Shown in pieces: positions 29,882 through 38,330 of a DNA stretch of 64,000 bases (positions within the stretch are counted from its first letter, which is position 1; each line of letters opens with the position of its first letter). This stretch comes from Halomonas sp. McH1-25 (lineage in GTDB: Bacteria > Pseudomonadota > Gammaproteobacteria > Pseudomonadales > Halomonadaceae), in assembly GCF_022348165.1 (NCBI RefSeq), contig NZ_JAKRFI010000001.1, forward strand, positions 744,001 through 808,000, read 5' to 3'. The notes under the pieces were generated by a model. That model searched no databases and was not told where the DNA came from. It was given only the letters and a program-made list of their open reading frames with translations. The position numbers were made by a program, and so were the translations under genes.

Positions 29882-31347
29882 CGGGCACCGGGCATCAGGC
29901 CGGCGGTGAGTTCTTCCAGGCTATAGCGGGTCGGCGCCTGCACCGGGCAGATGGTTTCACCGTCGATGACTACGCCGTCGCTACCCAGTTCGGTGAGTGT
30001 CGGGATGCCGCTTCGCGAAACTTCCAGCGCCGGCAGCAGCTGGCCCATGGCGGCCAGGGTGCGGGCACGCGCCAGTTCCAGATCGTAGGTGGAATTGGTA
30101 TAGGCGCGGCTGGCCTCGAAGTATTCGTTTTCGGAATCGAGCACGTCGAGCAGCGTGCGTTCGCCGATATCGAACTGCTGCTGATACGCGCCGCGCACGC
30201 GCCCGGTCGATAGGCGATGCTGGTTGAGATATTCCATCTGCTCGGCGATACGCCGCGTGTCGTTGAAGGCCACGGTGGTGGTCTCGCGCACGTCGCGACA
30301 TTCCTGATCGCGCAGATCTCTGGCCTGGTCGAGCAGGTCACTGGCCTGGCGGTAGGCTGCCAGGTCCGAGCCACCCCGGTAGAGATTCATGCTGGCCACG
30401 ATCTGGACCACGCCCTGATCGTAGCGACCGGTGACGCCGCTCTGGTTGTTGGTACCGGCACTTGCACGGAAATCGACCTGCGGGTGGAAGCCGGCCTTGG
30501 TCGCCTGGGCAGCGGCCCGCGCGGCGTCGATGTTCTTGATCGCCGCATGGAAGCCCGGGTTGCCTTCATAGGCCAGCATCACCGCGTTGCCGATGGAGTC
30601 GGGCAACCCCTGGGCGAACTCGGGGGCCGGCGCCAGCTCGTCCGGCGGCAGCTCGCCGACCAGGCGCTGGAAGCGTGCACTGACATCGTGCAGATTGGCC
30701 GCTTCGGTCAGCAGGTTGGACTCGGCCAACGCCAGACGCCCACTGATCTGCTCGAGGTCCACGCCCCGGCCGGCCCCTGACTGGGTGCGCTGTTCGATCT
30801 GCCGGTACACCTCGAGATGCTTGGCGTAGTTGTCCCGCGCCAGCATCACCAAGTCGCGATAGCGACGCACGTCCTGATAGGCCTGGGTCACCTCGAGCGC
30901 CACGTCGTTGCTGGTACTCATCAGTTCGTAATAACTGACCAGCTTGGCCTGATCGAGACGCTCCACCTCGTTGGCGGTCTCGAAACCGTCCCACAGCATC
31001 TGGGTCAAGGTGACTTCGGCGAAGTCGGCGTCGTAACTGCCCCGATCATCGTCCCCGCGGTATTCGCGACCGACGCCGGCGCTGACGTCCAGGCTGGGCA
31101 GGTACTGGCCGCGGGCGACATCGACTTCGTCCATGGCCGCCTGGAAGCCGTGCCAACTGGCCTGCACTTGAGGATTCTGGGTCATGGCGCGCTGCACGGC
31201 GCCACGCAACGTATCGATACCCGCGGCCTCCTGGGCGCTGGCCTGGGCACACGCCAGCGTCAGCGGCGAGAGCAGCGCGGTCAGAATAAGGGCACGACGG
31301 GGAGCGCGTCGGGTGGCAACCCGACGAGAAGCGAATGGCACTTGCAT
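29878..31347 (-). CDS. lapE: TolC-family outer-membrane channel of the adhesin secretion system
   Basis: The outer-membrane exit duct of the type I system. The 489 residues begin with a basic region and a signal peptide (ALILTALLSPLTLACAQASAQ) and contain the two tandem outer-membrane-efflux repeats with long helices (for example VALEVTQAYQDVRRYRDLVMLARDNY and GAYQQQFDIGERTLLDVLDSENEYFEA). The position next to lapB and lapC marks it as the dedicated LapE-type channel rather than the general TolC. AGGGAAC precedes ATG 31347. The LapA retention module would plug this channel. Confidence 0.92.
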   Translation of the reverse strand: MQVPFASRRVATRRAPRRALILTALLSPLTLACAQASAQEAAGIDTLRGAVQRAMTQNPQVQASWHGFQAAMDEVDVARGQYLPSLDVSAGVGREYRGDDDRGSYDADFAEVTLTQMLWDGFETANEVERLDQAKLVSYYELMSTSNDVALEVTQAYQDVRRYRDLVMLARDNYAKHLEVYRQIEQRTQSGAGRGVDLEQISGRLALAESNLLTEAANLHDVSARFQRLVGELPPDELAPAPEFAQGLPDSIGNAVMLAYEGNPGFHAAIKNIDAARAAAQATKAGFHPQVDFRASAGTNNQSGVTGRYDQGVVQIVASMNLYRGGSDLAAYRQASDLLDQARDLRDQECRDVRETTTVAFNDTRRIAEQMEYLNQHRLSTGRVRGAYQQQFDIGERTLLDVLDSENEYFEASRAYTNSTYDLELARARTLAAMGQLLPALEVSRSGIPTLTELGSDGVVIDGETICPVQAPTRYSLEELTAGLMPGAR

Positions 31348-31706
31348 GTTTCAGTTCCCTAGCAGCCCCAGCCGCTTCGCGAGTGCGTTCGGCACCTTAC
31401 GGGGCGGGTTGTTATCGGGCTCGAGCCACTTTCCCACTGGAACTGACCCAAGCCAGCCTTCTTTTGTAACGTACAGTAAATCTATTTTATTAAATGTGAA
31501 AGAGCGAAGTCATGCAGATGATTAAACTATTGACAACAACGCATGTAAGCGATTGACGATAAAGCATCCTTAGGCACCCTCAGCCTGGAAAGCCGAGACG
31601 TTACAGGGGCAGGCGTGACCGGCATTCGGCATTGGCCGGGCGACCACTGACGTTCATGGCAGGCTCATGCTATCTTCCCCCTAGTCAATCCAGCCGGGAG
31701 AGCACC
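31348..31706. other. Intergenic region between lapE and a plus-strand small gene
   Basis: A 359-nt gap that should hold the divergent promoters. Its middle (about 31460-31560) is AT-rich and contains two TTGAC elements on the plus strand (near 31530 and 31553), but no -35/-10 pair with good spacing was found on either strand. No ORF or RNA gene is recognised in it. Confidence 0.5.
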
Positions 31707-32006
31707 ATGGCCAACTCCGAAATGCAGAAGACTCGCGTCATCAACGAACTGCGCAGTTTCATCAAGAAGCTGCTACAGGACCCGCAGATTCTGGAACGCT
31801 CGCTGGAGATCGCCCGGCGCGCCTATCAGGAGCAGGCCGAGTCGGGGCGCGGCAAGGACGGCGAAGTCATGGCGAGAATCGCCAATGAGATCTCGGATAC
31901 GACCAGCGTGCATATTCCCGAAGACCCGAGTGAGCACTCCGATGCCGACCGGTTGTTTTTGGAGATTCTGGAAGAAGTAGTGGATGAGGAACAGGCGCTT
32001 TATTAA
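31707..32006 (+). CDS. Small hypothetical protein
   Basis: A 99-residue, largely helical, acidic protein (MANSEMQKTRVINELRSF at the start, EILEEVVDEEQALY at the end) with no signal peptide, membrane segment or known motif. CGGGAG precedes ATG 31707, which was chosen over an upstream in-frame start at 31632 for that reason. It stands alone between the lap operon and pilA. Function not recognised. Confidence 0.7.
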   Translation: MANSEMQKTRVINELRSFIKKLLQDPQILERSLEIARRAYQEQAESGRGKDGEVMARIANEISDTTSVHIPEDPSEHSDADRLFLEILEEVVDEEQALY

Positions 32007-32080
32007 TTTTAAGTTTAACCAAATAATTAAGCGTAAATACTAGAGCATTTGCATCAACTGCTTTCTCAATTATTTAGTAC

Positions 32081-32106
32081 ACAGGCGGCCAGAGTAGGCC
32101 GCCTGT
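32081..32106. terminator. Hairpin between convergent small gene and pilA
   Basis: A perfect 10-bp stem ACAGGCGGCC / GGCCGCCTGT with a 6-base loop, placed between convergent genes. It lacks a strong U-run on either side but sits where both transcripts should end. Confidence 0.6.
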
Positions 32107-32119
32107 TACTCATTCCTTA

Positions 32120-32545
32120 TTAGCAAAGCCCTTGGTCGTCACAAGTGCCACCTTGAGTCCACTGAATAGGAGGCGTAATACCATTTGGCGTCAAAGTATA
32201 TGTTGCTCCACCAACATCTGCTGTACCAGTTACCGTTATTACACCATCTGTGACGGTTAGCGCACTGACTACGCCTGAAGCAGCAGGTGCTGCAGGTATG
32301 CCGTTAGAACCTGCATCAGCATCCCCTAATGCAGACAGCTTGCCTGTTTGCGCAGCAACCTCAATTGCAATTTTATATGGAGATGCGGCAGCAATCACTT
32401 CAGAAAACTCTGCTCTTTGAGTATAAGTTTGATATCTAGGAATCGCAATTGCAGCCAAAATACCAACTATAGCCACTACGATCATCAGCTCAATCAGCGT
32501 AAAACCACCCTGTCCCCTCTTGCTCATTCCCATGCTTCTTTTCAT
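32120..32545 (-). CDS. pilA: Type IV major pilin
   Basis: Structural subunit of type IV pili. From ATG 32545 (AAGGGAA upstream) the precursor is 141 residues, with a 14-residue basic leader, the prepilin peptidase site G14|F15 and the hydrophobic helix [20 protein letters not shown] with Glu at mature position 5. The C-terminus ends CDDQGLC, a short disulfide loop. The frame could extend 12 codons upstream, but that would give an unusually long leader. Base composition is AT-richer than the neighbours, as often seen for pilins. It lies opposite the pilBCD assembly genes. Confidence 0.93.
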   Translation of the reverse strand: MKRSMGMSKRGQGGFTLIELMIVVAIVGILAAIAIPRYQTYTQRAEFSEVIAAASPYKIAIEVAAQTGKLSALGDADAGSNGIPAAPAASGVVSALTVTDGVITVTGTADVGGATYTLTPNGITPPIQWTQGGTCDDQGLC

Positions 32546-33140
32546 CGCCGTTCCCTTATAAATGCCTTGCGGCTCTGTCATTCATTTTTCAGTTAACAAG
32601 CCTGTTACCAGGCGTGGCGGAAACCTATCCCATTTCGTTACCGGCTTGTACCGCTTGGCTTCAACGTTTTTCACGCTACCGCCGGGCCTGCATCGTGCTA
32701 CACGCCTCGCCTGCGACCCCGTCGTCTGTCGGAAAAACGCCAGTACTGCTGGCATCTCAAGCAAACATTAAGGCAAAGGCGTGGCTATCAAACGCTCATT
32801 TACCGCACGGAAGCCGTGCCTTTTTACAGGTTTATGGATCCCTGTGCGCTTTACCGTCGTGCCGCACTCCATCCGCTCCCGGCCTGGCATGGCCTGTCCG
32901 GCCGACATGAGTTTCATGGCGTGCTTTGCACGACGCAGAGCCATACTCACGACTGATCAGGGTTCTTCATCCTTACGTCCAACGTTACATTAAATAACAG
33001 TGTTACCGACCACAAGTGGTTAGTGTGAATTTACTTAGCGTTGACTGCGTCCGGGATGATGGCGCTCAGTCATTGGCGCTAGAATTTGATGAGCCAAGCG
33101 CACCCACTGAGCCTCTCCCCTGCAGCGACCGACCCAGCCT
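32546..33140. other. Structured intergenic region between pilA and pilB
   Basis: A 595-nt region without a recognised gene. On the plus strand a hairpin (GCACGG-AAG-CCGTGC, 32805-32819) followed by CTTTTT looks like a rho-independent terminator, although no plus-strand gene precedes it. The minus strand has a run of small hairpins between about 32880 and 32960 and a 60-codon frame (32768-32950) whose start region follows AAGGATG and an 8-codon leader; neither is recognisable. ACCAC-AA-GTGGT (33009-33020) is an operator-like inverted repeat upstream of pilB. A sigma-54-like box upstream of pilA is only partial. Confidence 0.4.
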
Positions 33141-34952
33141 ATGACGTCATCCCATCAGCCGCCCCGCTCCTCGCTCAGCGATCTCGATGCTGCCGACTCG
33201 CAGCACGACCGGGGGTCGCCTTTAACCGGAATGTCATCGGCGAGCGAATCGTTGAGCGGCCTGTCGCGGCGGCTGGTAGAGGAAGGCCTGCTCAGCGAGG
33301 CGGCTGCACGACGCGCCGAGCAGGAGAATCGCGAAAGCGAAGTGTCGCTGCTGCAGCAGATCATCGACAGCGGTCTGGTCAATGCCCGCGAGGCGACCCA
33401 AGTCGCCGCCCGTGAGTACGGGCTAGCGATGATCGACCTGGACGCCCTGCGCCTGGACACCCTGCCCCCGGCGCGCGACATGCCGGAAAACGTCCTGCGT
33501 CGCCACATGACGCTGCCGCTACGGCGCACCGAGCACCGGCTAACGGTTGCCGTGCCCTTTCCCGCCTCGCTGGCATCGCTCGATGACTTGCAGTTCGCGA
33601 CCGGACTCTCGGTGGAAGGCGTACTGGCCTCAGTGGATCAGCTCGGCCCGGTGCTGGAAAACTACCTGGCTCAGGGTGACGCCAGCCATATGCTGGCGCA
33701 GCTCGATAATGACGGCGATGCCATCGGCGAGCTGGCCTTCGAGGACGAACTGAGCGAAGCCGAGGATACGGCGATCACCGCGTCCAGCGACGACGCGCCG
33801 GTGGTGCGCTTCGTCAACAAGATCCTGATCGATGCCATCCAGCGCGGCGCGTCGGATATCCACTTCGAGCCCTACGAGTCGAGCTTTCGCATCCGCTTTC
33901 GCATCGACGGCATTCTGCTCGAGGTCGCCCGCCCGCCGTTCGCCATGCGCTCGCGCATCGCCGCGCGCCTCAAGGTGATGGCACGGCTGGACATCTCCGA
34001 ACGCCGCCTGCCGCAGGACGGCGCGATCAAGCTGCGCCTGTCGAAGCAGCGTTCCATCGATTTCCGCGTCAACTCGTTGCCTACGGTGTATGGCGAGAAG
34101 ATCGTGTTGCGTATCCTCGATCCTGCATCGGCCCAGTTGGGCATCGATGCCTTGGGATTCACTCCCAAACAGAAAGCGATGTACGAGCGTGCCTTGGCTC
34201 AGCCCCAAGGAATGATCCTGGTCACCGGCCCGACCGGCAGCGGCAAGACCGTGACGCTGTATACCGGGCTCAACATTCTCAATACGGCGGAGCGCAACAT
34301 ATCCACCGCCGAAGACCCGGTGGAAATCAAGGTTCCCGGCGTCAATCAGGTCAACGTGCAGCCGCGCATCGGGCTCGACTTCGCCAGCGCCCTGCGCGCC
34401 TTTCTGCGCCAGGACCCGGACGTGGTGATGGTCGGTGAGATCCGTGATCTGGAAACCGCGGAGATCGCCGTCAAGGCATCGCAGACCGGCCATCTGGTGC
34501 TCTCCACCGTACATACCAACTCCGCCGCCGAGACGTTGACCCGCCTGCGCAACATGGGCGTGGCGCCATTCAACATTGCCAGTTCGGTATCGCTGATCAT
34601 CGCTCAGCGCCTGGCGCGCAAGCTGTGTCCGCATTGCAAGCAGCCCGCGGAAATCCCCCGCGAGGCGCTGCTTCAGGAAGGCTTCAGCGACGAGGAATTG
34701 CGCGACGCCACGCTTTACCACCCGGTTGGCTGCCGTCAGTGCACGCTGGGCTACAAGGGGCGCGTGGGTATCTACGAGGTCGTGCCGGTCAGCGAGGCGA
34801 TCAGCCGGCTGATCATGCAGGAAGGCAACTCGCTGGAACTGGCCGCCCAGGCGCGCCACGAAGGCCACCCGGACCTGCGGCGCAGCGGCCTGCTCAAGGT
34901 ACTGACCGGCATCACCAGCCTGGAAGAGGTCAACCGAATCACCAAGGACTGA
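33141..34952 (+). CDS. pilB: Type IV pilus assembly ATPase
   Basis: Hexameric ATPase that powers pilus extension. The 603-residue frame has an N-terminal MshEN-like domain (about 38-175), a linker, and the GspE/PilB core with Walker A GPTGSGKT (363-370), Asp box and His box regions (DPDVVMVGEIRDLETAEIA, TVHTNSAAETLTRL) and the four-cysteine zinc motif CPHCK...CRQC. Starts at ATG 33141 or, closer to the usual 566-570 residues, ATG 33231; neither has a strong ribosome-binding site. It is the first gene of pilBCD. Confidence 0.95.
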   Translation: MTSSHQPPRSSLSDLDAADSQHDRGSPLTGMSSASESLSGLSRRLVEEGLLSEAAARRAEQENRESEVSLLQQIIDSGLVNAREATQVAAREYGLAMIDLDALRLDTLPPARDMPENVLRRHMTLPLRRTEHRLTVAVPFPASLASLDDLQFATGLSVEGVLASVDQLGPVLENYLAQGDASHMLAQLDNDGDAIGELAFEDELSEAEDTAITASSDDAPVVRFVNKILIDAIQRGASDIHFEPYESSFRIRFRIDGILLEVARPPFAMRSRIAARLKVMARLDISERRLPQDGAIKLRLSKQRSIDFRVNSLPTVYGEKIVLRILDPASAQLGIDALGFTPKQKAMYERALAQPQGMILVTGPTGSGKTVTLYTGLNILNTAERNISTAEDPVEIKVPGVNQVNVQPRIGLDFASALRAFLRQDPDVVMVGEIRDLETAEIAVKASQTGHLVLSTVHTNSAAETLTRLRNMGVAPFNIASSVSLIIAQRLARKLCPHCKQPAEIPREALLQEGFSDEELRDATLYHPVGCRQCTLGYKGRVGIYEVVPVSEAISRLIMQEGNSLELAAQARHEGHPDLRRSGLLKVLTGITSLEEVNRITKD

Positions 34953-35024
34953 ACCTGGGTAGATAACAGCCGATAACACAAAAGGACATGCCGCCAAGAG
35001 CATGAATTATCGCAGGGTAAACCA

Positions 35025-36272
35025 ATGACTACATCGGCACGTACGTCGCGCGGCTACAAGCCACGCGAGCAAAACAAGCTATATCGTTGGCACTGGTCCG
35101 GCAAAAACAACCGCGGCAAGCCCGTCAGGGGCGAGATCGTCGCCGCTCATCGTGGCGAAGTGGAGCGCGAGCTGTCGGGACAAAGCATCATCGTCAAGAG
35201 CATCCGCCGCAAGAGCGGCCTGTTCGGCCGCGGCGGGCGCATCAAGTCTCGCGACGTCATGCTGTTCGCGCGCCAGATGGCGACCATGATCCGCGCCGGC
35301 GTACCGGTACTGCAGGCTTTCAACGTGGTCGCCGAAAGCCTACGCAACCCGGCCATGCGCAGCCTGGTGCAAAAGCTCTCCAGTGACGTTTCCGCCGGCG
35401 CCAGTTTTTCCGAAGCCTTGCGTCAGCGTCCGCAATATTTCGACCCTCTGTTCACCAACATGGTCGAGGCTGGCGAGCAGTCCGGCTCGCTGGATCGCAT
35501 GCTCGACCGCGTGGCTTCCTACCGTGAGAAGATCGAAACGCTCAAGGGCCGCGTTCGCAAGGCGATGTACTACCCGGCGGCGGTCGTCTCGGTGGGCATC
35601 GGTGTGACCGCCCTGTTGTTGATCAAGGTCGTGCCGCAATTCGAGAGCCTGTTCAATGGCTTCGGGGCCGAGCTGCCGGCGATGACACGCATGACCATCG
35701 CCTTGTCGGAGTTCGCCCAAGCGTATTGGCTATGGGGGCTGGGCGGCTTGGTTGCGGGGATCGTTGCGATTCGCCAGGGCATCAAGCGCTCGGACAGCTT
35801 TGCCTATCGTATGCATCAGCTGGTGCTGCGCCTGCCGGTGATCGGTAACATTCTCGACAAGTCGTCGGTGGCCCGCTATTCGCGGACCCTGGCGACCACC
35901 TTCGGTGCCGGGGTGCCGCTGGTGGATGCCCTGGACACCGCTGCCGGGGCTGCGGGCAACAAGGTCTATGAACGCGCCGTCCAACAGGTGCGCGATGATG
36001 TCTCAAGCGGCCAGCAGTTGCACTTCGCCATGCGCAACGTCAACCTGTTTCCGGCACTCGCGGTGCAGATGGTCGGCATCGGCGAGGAAGCCGGGTCGCT
36101 GGACGCCATGCTCAACAAGGTCGCCGACTTCTACGAAGAGGAAGTCGATAACAAGGTCGATGCCCTGACTTCGCTGCTCGAGCCGTTCATCATCGTGGTG
36201 CTGGGCGTGCTGGTCGGCGGGCTCGTGGTGTCGATGTATTTGCCGATTTTCGAGCTGGGCACCGCAATATAG
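35025..36272 (+). CDS. pilC: Type IV pilus inner-membrane platform protein
   Basis: Polytopic platform protein on which PilB acts. The 415 residues hold the two GspF/PilC repeats (each about 125 residues; FARQMATMIRAGVPVLQAF and YSRTLATTFGAGVPLVDAL) and the hydrophobic segments near 195-215, 240-260 and 395-412. The C-terminus MYLPIFELGTAI is characteristic. It follows pilB after 72 nt and precedes pilD by 31 nt. Confidence 0.96.
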   Translation: MTTSARTSRGYKPREQNKLYRWHWSGKNNRGKPVRGEIVAAHRGEVERELSGQSIIVKSIRRKSGLFGRGGRIKSRDVMLFARQMATMIRAGVPVLQAFNVVAESLRNPAMRSLVQKLSSDVSAGASFSEALRQRPQYFDPLFTNMVEAGEQSGSLDRMLDRVASYREKIETLKGRVRKAMYYPAAVVSVGIGVTALLLIKVVPQFESLFNGFGAELPAMTRMTIALSEFAQAYWLWGLGGLVAGIVAIRQGIKRSDSFAYRMHQLVLRLPVIGNILDKSSVARYSRTLATTFGAGVPLVDALDTAAGAAGNKVYERAVQQVRDDVSSGQQLHFAMRNVNLFPALAVQMVGIGEEAGSLDAMLNKVADFYEEEVDNKVDALTSLLEPFIIVVLGVLVGGLVVSMYLPIFELGTAI

Positions 36273-36303
36273 CCTTGTGCTGATCTAGGTTAAGGAGCTT
36301 CGT

Positions 36304-37170
36304 TTGTCATTGGATCTGCCCCCCTTGTTACTCTGGCCACTGGTGGCGATCATTGGCCTGGCCCTGGGGTCGTTCATGAATGTGGTGATTGCCCGTCTGC
36401 CGGCGATGCTGATGCTGCAATGGCGTGCCGAAGCGCGCGAGGCGCTGGAACTGCCGGCGGAGGCCCACGACTCGGCGCTGCCGCGGATCAACCTGGCCAC
36501 GCCGCGTTCGCGTTGCCCGCGTTGCGGCGAGCCGATCGCCTGGCACGACAACATTCCACTGTTCGGTTACCTGAAGCGCCGCGGGCGCTGTGCCAGTTGC
36601 GACAAGCCGATCAGTCTGCGCTATCCACTGGTCGAGTTGGCCGGCGGGGCGCTGGCCGTGGCGGTGGTAGCGCTCTACGGCGCCAACCTGGCGAGCCTGT
36701 TCGTGCTGGCGGCCTGTCTGATTCTGCTGGCTCTGGCGGTGATCGATCTACGTACCCAACTGCTCCCCGATATACTGACCCTGCCCCTGCTGTGGCTGGG
36801 GCTGTTGTATCAGATCATGTTCCAGCCGCTGCTGCTGGAGAGTGCGGTAATCGGCGCTGTCGCCGGTTATCTGGTGCTGTGGGGATTCTACTGGCTGTTC
36901 AAGCTGGTGACCGGCAAGGAGGGCATGGGCTACGGTGACTTCAAGCTGTTGGCGGCGCTGGGCGCATGGATGGGCTGGGAGATGCTGCCCCTGCTGTTGA
37001 TTCTGTCGGCCGGGGTGGGCGCCGTGGTCGGCATTCTGTTACAGCTGGCGGTCCCCCGGTTACGGGGCATGCCGATGCCGTTCGGGCCGTTTCTGGCCAT
37101 GGCCGGCTGGATTGCGCTATTGTTCGGCGCACCTTTGATGGCCGTTTATCGGGCGTTCCTGCTCGGATAG
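36304..37170 (+). CDS. pilD: Prepilin peptidase / N-methyltransferase
   Basis: Cleaves and N-methylates prepilins such as PilA in the inner membrane. The 288 residues contain the four-cysteine zinc loop (CPRCGEP...CASC), the two catalytic aspartate motifs (AVIDLRTQLLPD and GYGDFKLLAALGAW) and about eight hydrophobic segments. The start is TTG 36304, supported by an ideal AAGGAG five bases upstream; the next ATG would remove the first transmembrane segment. The gene ends inside a long hairpin. Confidence 0.95.
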   Translation: MSLDLPPLLLWPLVAIIGLALGSFMNVVIARLPAMLMLQWRAEAREALELPAEAHDSALPRINLATPRSRCPRCGEPIAWHDNIPLFGYLKRRGRCASCDKPISLRYPLVELAGGALAVAVVALYGANLASLFVLAACLILLALAVIDLRTQLLPDILTLPLLWLGLLYQIMFQPLLLESAVIGAVAGYLVLWGFYWLFKLVTGKEGMGYGDFKLLAALGAWMGWEMLPLLLILSAGVGAVVGILLQLAVPRLRGMPMPFGPFLAMAGWIALLFGAPLMAVYRAFLLG

Positions 37171-37213
37171 CAAAGCGCCGGATAAACGCCTGCCATTTAT
37201 CCAGCGCTTTGCT
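37169..37213. other. Long hairpin between pilD and coaE
   Basis: Arms AGCAAAGCGC-C-GGATAAA and TTTATCC-A-GCGCTTTGCT pair over 17 bp with one mismatch and a 9-base loop, starting inside the pilD stop codon. No U-run follows. It could be a processing site, a transcript stabiliser or a weak terminator. Confidence 0.55.
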
Positions 37214-37249
37214 GATATCTTCTGAGCGCCTGACTGACATGGAGACGCC

Positions 37250-37888
37250 ATGCATCCCTTGACCATCGGCGTGACGGGCGGCATCGCCTCGGGCAAGAGT
37301 GCCGTGGCGCTCGAGTTCGCCAAGCTGGGAATCCCTTGGGTGGATGCCGACATCGTGGCGCGGGAAGTCGTGGAACCCGGCGAGCCCGCCCTGGCCGAGA
37401 TCGCCGAGCACTTCGGCCCCAACGTCGTCGATGAGGACGGTCGCCTCGACCGGCGAGCGTTACGCGCCTTGGTGTTCGCCGACGAGGACGAGCGGCGCTG
37501 GCTGGAATCGGTGACTCACCCGCGCATACGTCAGCGGCTCAACCAGCACCTGGAAGCCATGCGAGCCGGTGGCGCGCCCTACCACCTGCTGGTGTCGCCG
37601 CTGCTGTTCGAGTCCGGCCAGCACGAACTGGTGGACCGCCGCCTGGTAATCGACGTCCCCGAAGCCCTGCAGATCTCGCGCACCGTGGGCCGCGACACGG
37701 TCGAGGAAGCGCAGGTCAAGGCGATCATCCGCGCGCAGATGCCACGCACCGAGCGCCTGGCGCGCGCCGACGACGTGATCGACAATCAAGGCAGCCACGA
37801 CGAACTGGCACGTCAGGTCGCCGAGCTCGACCGGCGCTACCGTCAACTGGCCGCCCAATCATCGCTGAACAAGAGTGACCATGACTGA
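37250..37888 (+). CDS. coaE: Dephospho-CoA kinase
   Basis: Catalyses the last step of coenzyme A synthesis, phosphorylating the 3'-hydroxyl of dephospho-CoA. The 212-residue protein has the P-loop [11 protein letters not shown] (residues 5-15), followed by [11 protein letters not shown] and the lid helix region around [12 protein letters not shown]. Length is normal. It overlaps yacG by eight bases; the pilD-coaE-yacG order is conserved in gammaproteobacteria. Confidence 0.97.
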   Translation: MHPLTIGVTGGIASGKSAVALEFAKLGIPWVDADIVAREVVEPGEPALAEIAEHFGPNVVDEDGRLDRRALRALVFADEDERRWLESVTHPRIRQRLNQHLEAMRAGGAPYHLLVSPLLFESGQHELVDRRLVIDVPEALQISRTVGRDTVEEAQVKAIIRAQMPRTERLARADDVIDNQGSHDELARQVAELDRRYRQLAAQSSLNKSDHD

Positions 37889-38123
37889 TTCAAACCACAA
37901 CGCATCGAACGGACGTCCGCTAGAGGTCGCCTGCCCTCAGTGCCGCACCAAAGTGGTCTGGTCCATGGACAACCCCTACCGGCCGTTCTGCTCCAAACGC
38001 TGCCGCCTACTCGACCTCGGCGCCTGGGCCGACGAGTCCCACCGCATCGCCGGCGAACCCGCCATGGACGAAGCCGACCTCGACGCCCTGATCGACCGCC
38101 TGGAACGTGGCGGCAACACCTAA
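37881..38123 (+). CDS. yacG: YacG, zinc-binding DNA gyrase inhibitor family protein
   Basis: An 80-residue protein with a C-x2-C...C-x3-C zinc site (CPQC at about 18-21 and CSKRC at about 37-41) and the [15 protein letters not shown] segment typical of YacG, which binds GyrB and inhibits gyrase in E. coli. ATG 37881 is preferred; an in-frame GTG two codons earlier is possible. It overlaps the end of coaE by eight bases. Confidence 0.95.
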   Translation: MTDSNHNASNGRPLEVACPQCRTKVVWSMDNPYRPFCSKRCRLLDLGAWADESHRIAGEPAMDEADLDALIDRLERGGNT

Positions 38124-38155
38124 GCGTTTCTGCACCATGCCTCCCAAGACCAAAA

Positions 38156-38193
38156 GAAATGGCCATGATCAGCGTAGTGACCATGGCCATTTC
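38156..38193. terminator. Terminator-like hairpin after yacG
   Basis: A perfect 12-bp stem GAAATGGCCATG / CATGGCCATTTC with a 14-base loop, followed on the plus strand by CTTATTG, 33 nt after the yacG stop and between convergent genes. Confidence 0.55.
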
Positions 38194-38211
38194 CTTATTG
38201 CTGAAAAGCCG

Positions 38212-38330
38212 CCGAGCGATGCCAAGACTAGGCGGAAAAAGCCGAAAGTGCGGAGTTTACTGGAGTAAATGAGCAGCTTGAGGCTTTTTCCAACGACGTA
38301 TTGGCGAGCGCAGGCCTTTTCGGGCAGATG
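38212..38330. repeat. Structured intergenic element (probable REP/MITE-type repeat)
   Basis: A 58-nt nested hairpin (38234-38291) with perfect outer arms GGAAAAAGCC / GGCTTTTTCC and an inner TTTACT / AGTAAA pair, followed by a GC-rich tail. The pattern (outer AAAAGCC arms, central TTTACT-AGTAAATGAGC) recalls dispersed intergenic repeats in marine gammaproteobacteria. Only one copy is in this window, so its repeat nature is inferred. On the minus strand it ends in TTTTTCC right after the mutT gene and could serve as its terminator. Confidence 0.45.

Noticed and set aside
32595-32610. Sigma-54-type promoter upstream of pilA (TGGTAAC-N4-TTGTT)
   Set aside because: The -12 GC is replaced by GT and only about two thirds of the consensus matches; not strong enough to call as a feature.
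32768-32950. 60-codon minus-strand frame with a KRHGFRA segment recalling ribosomal protein L34
   Set aside because: The likeness covers only a few residues, and the genuine rpmH context (dnaA, rnpA) is absent.
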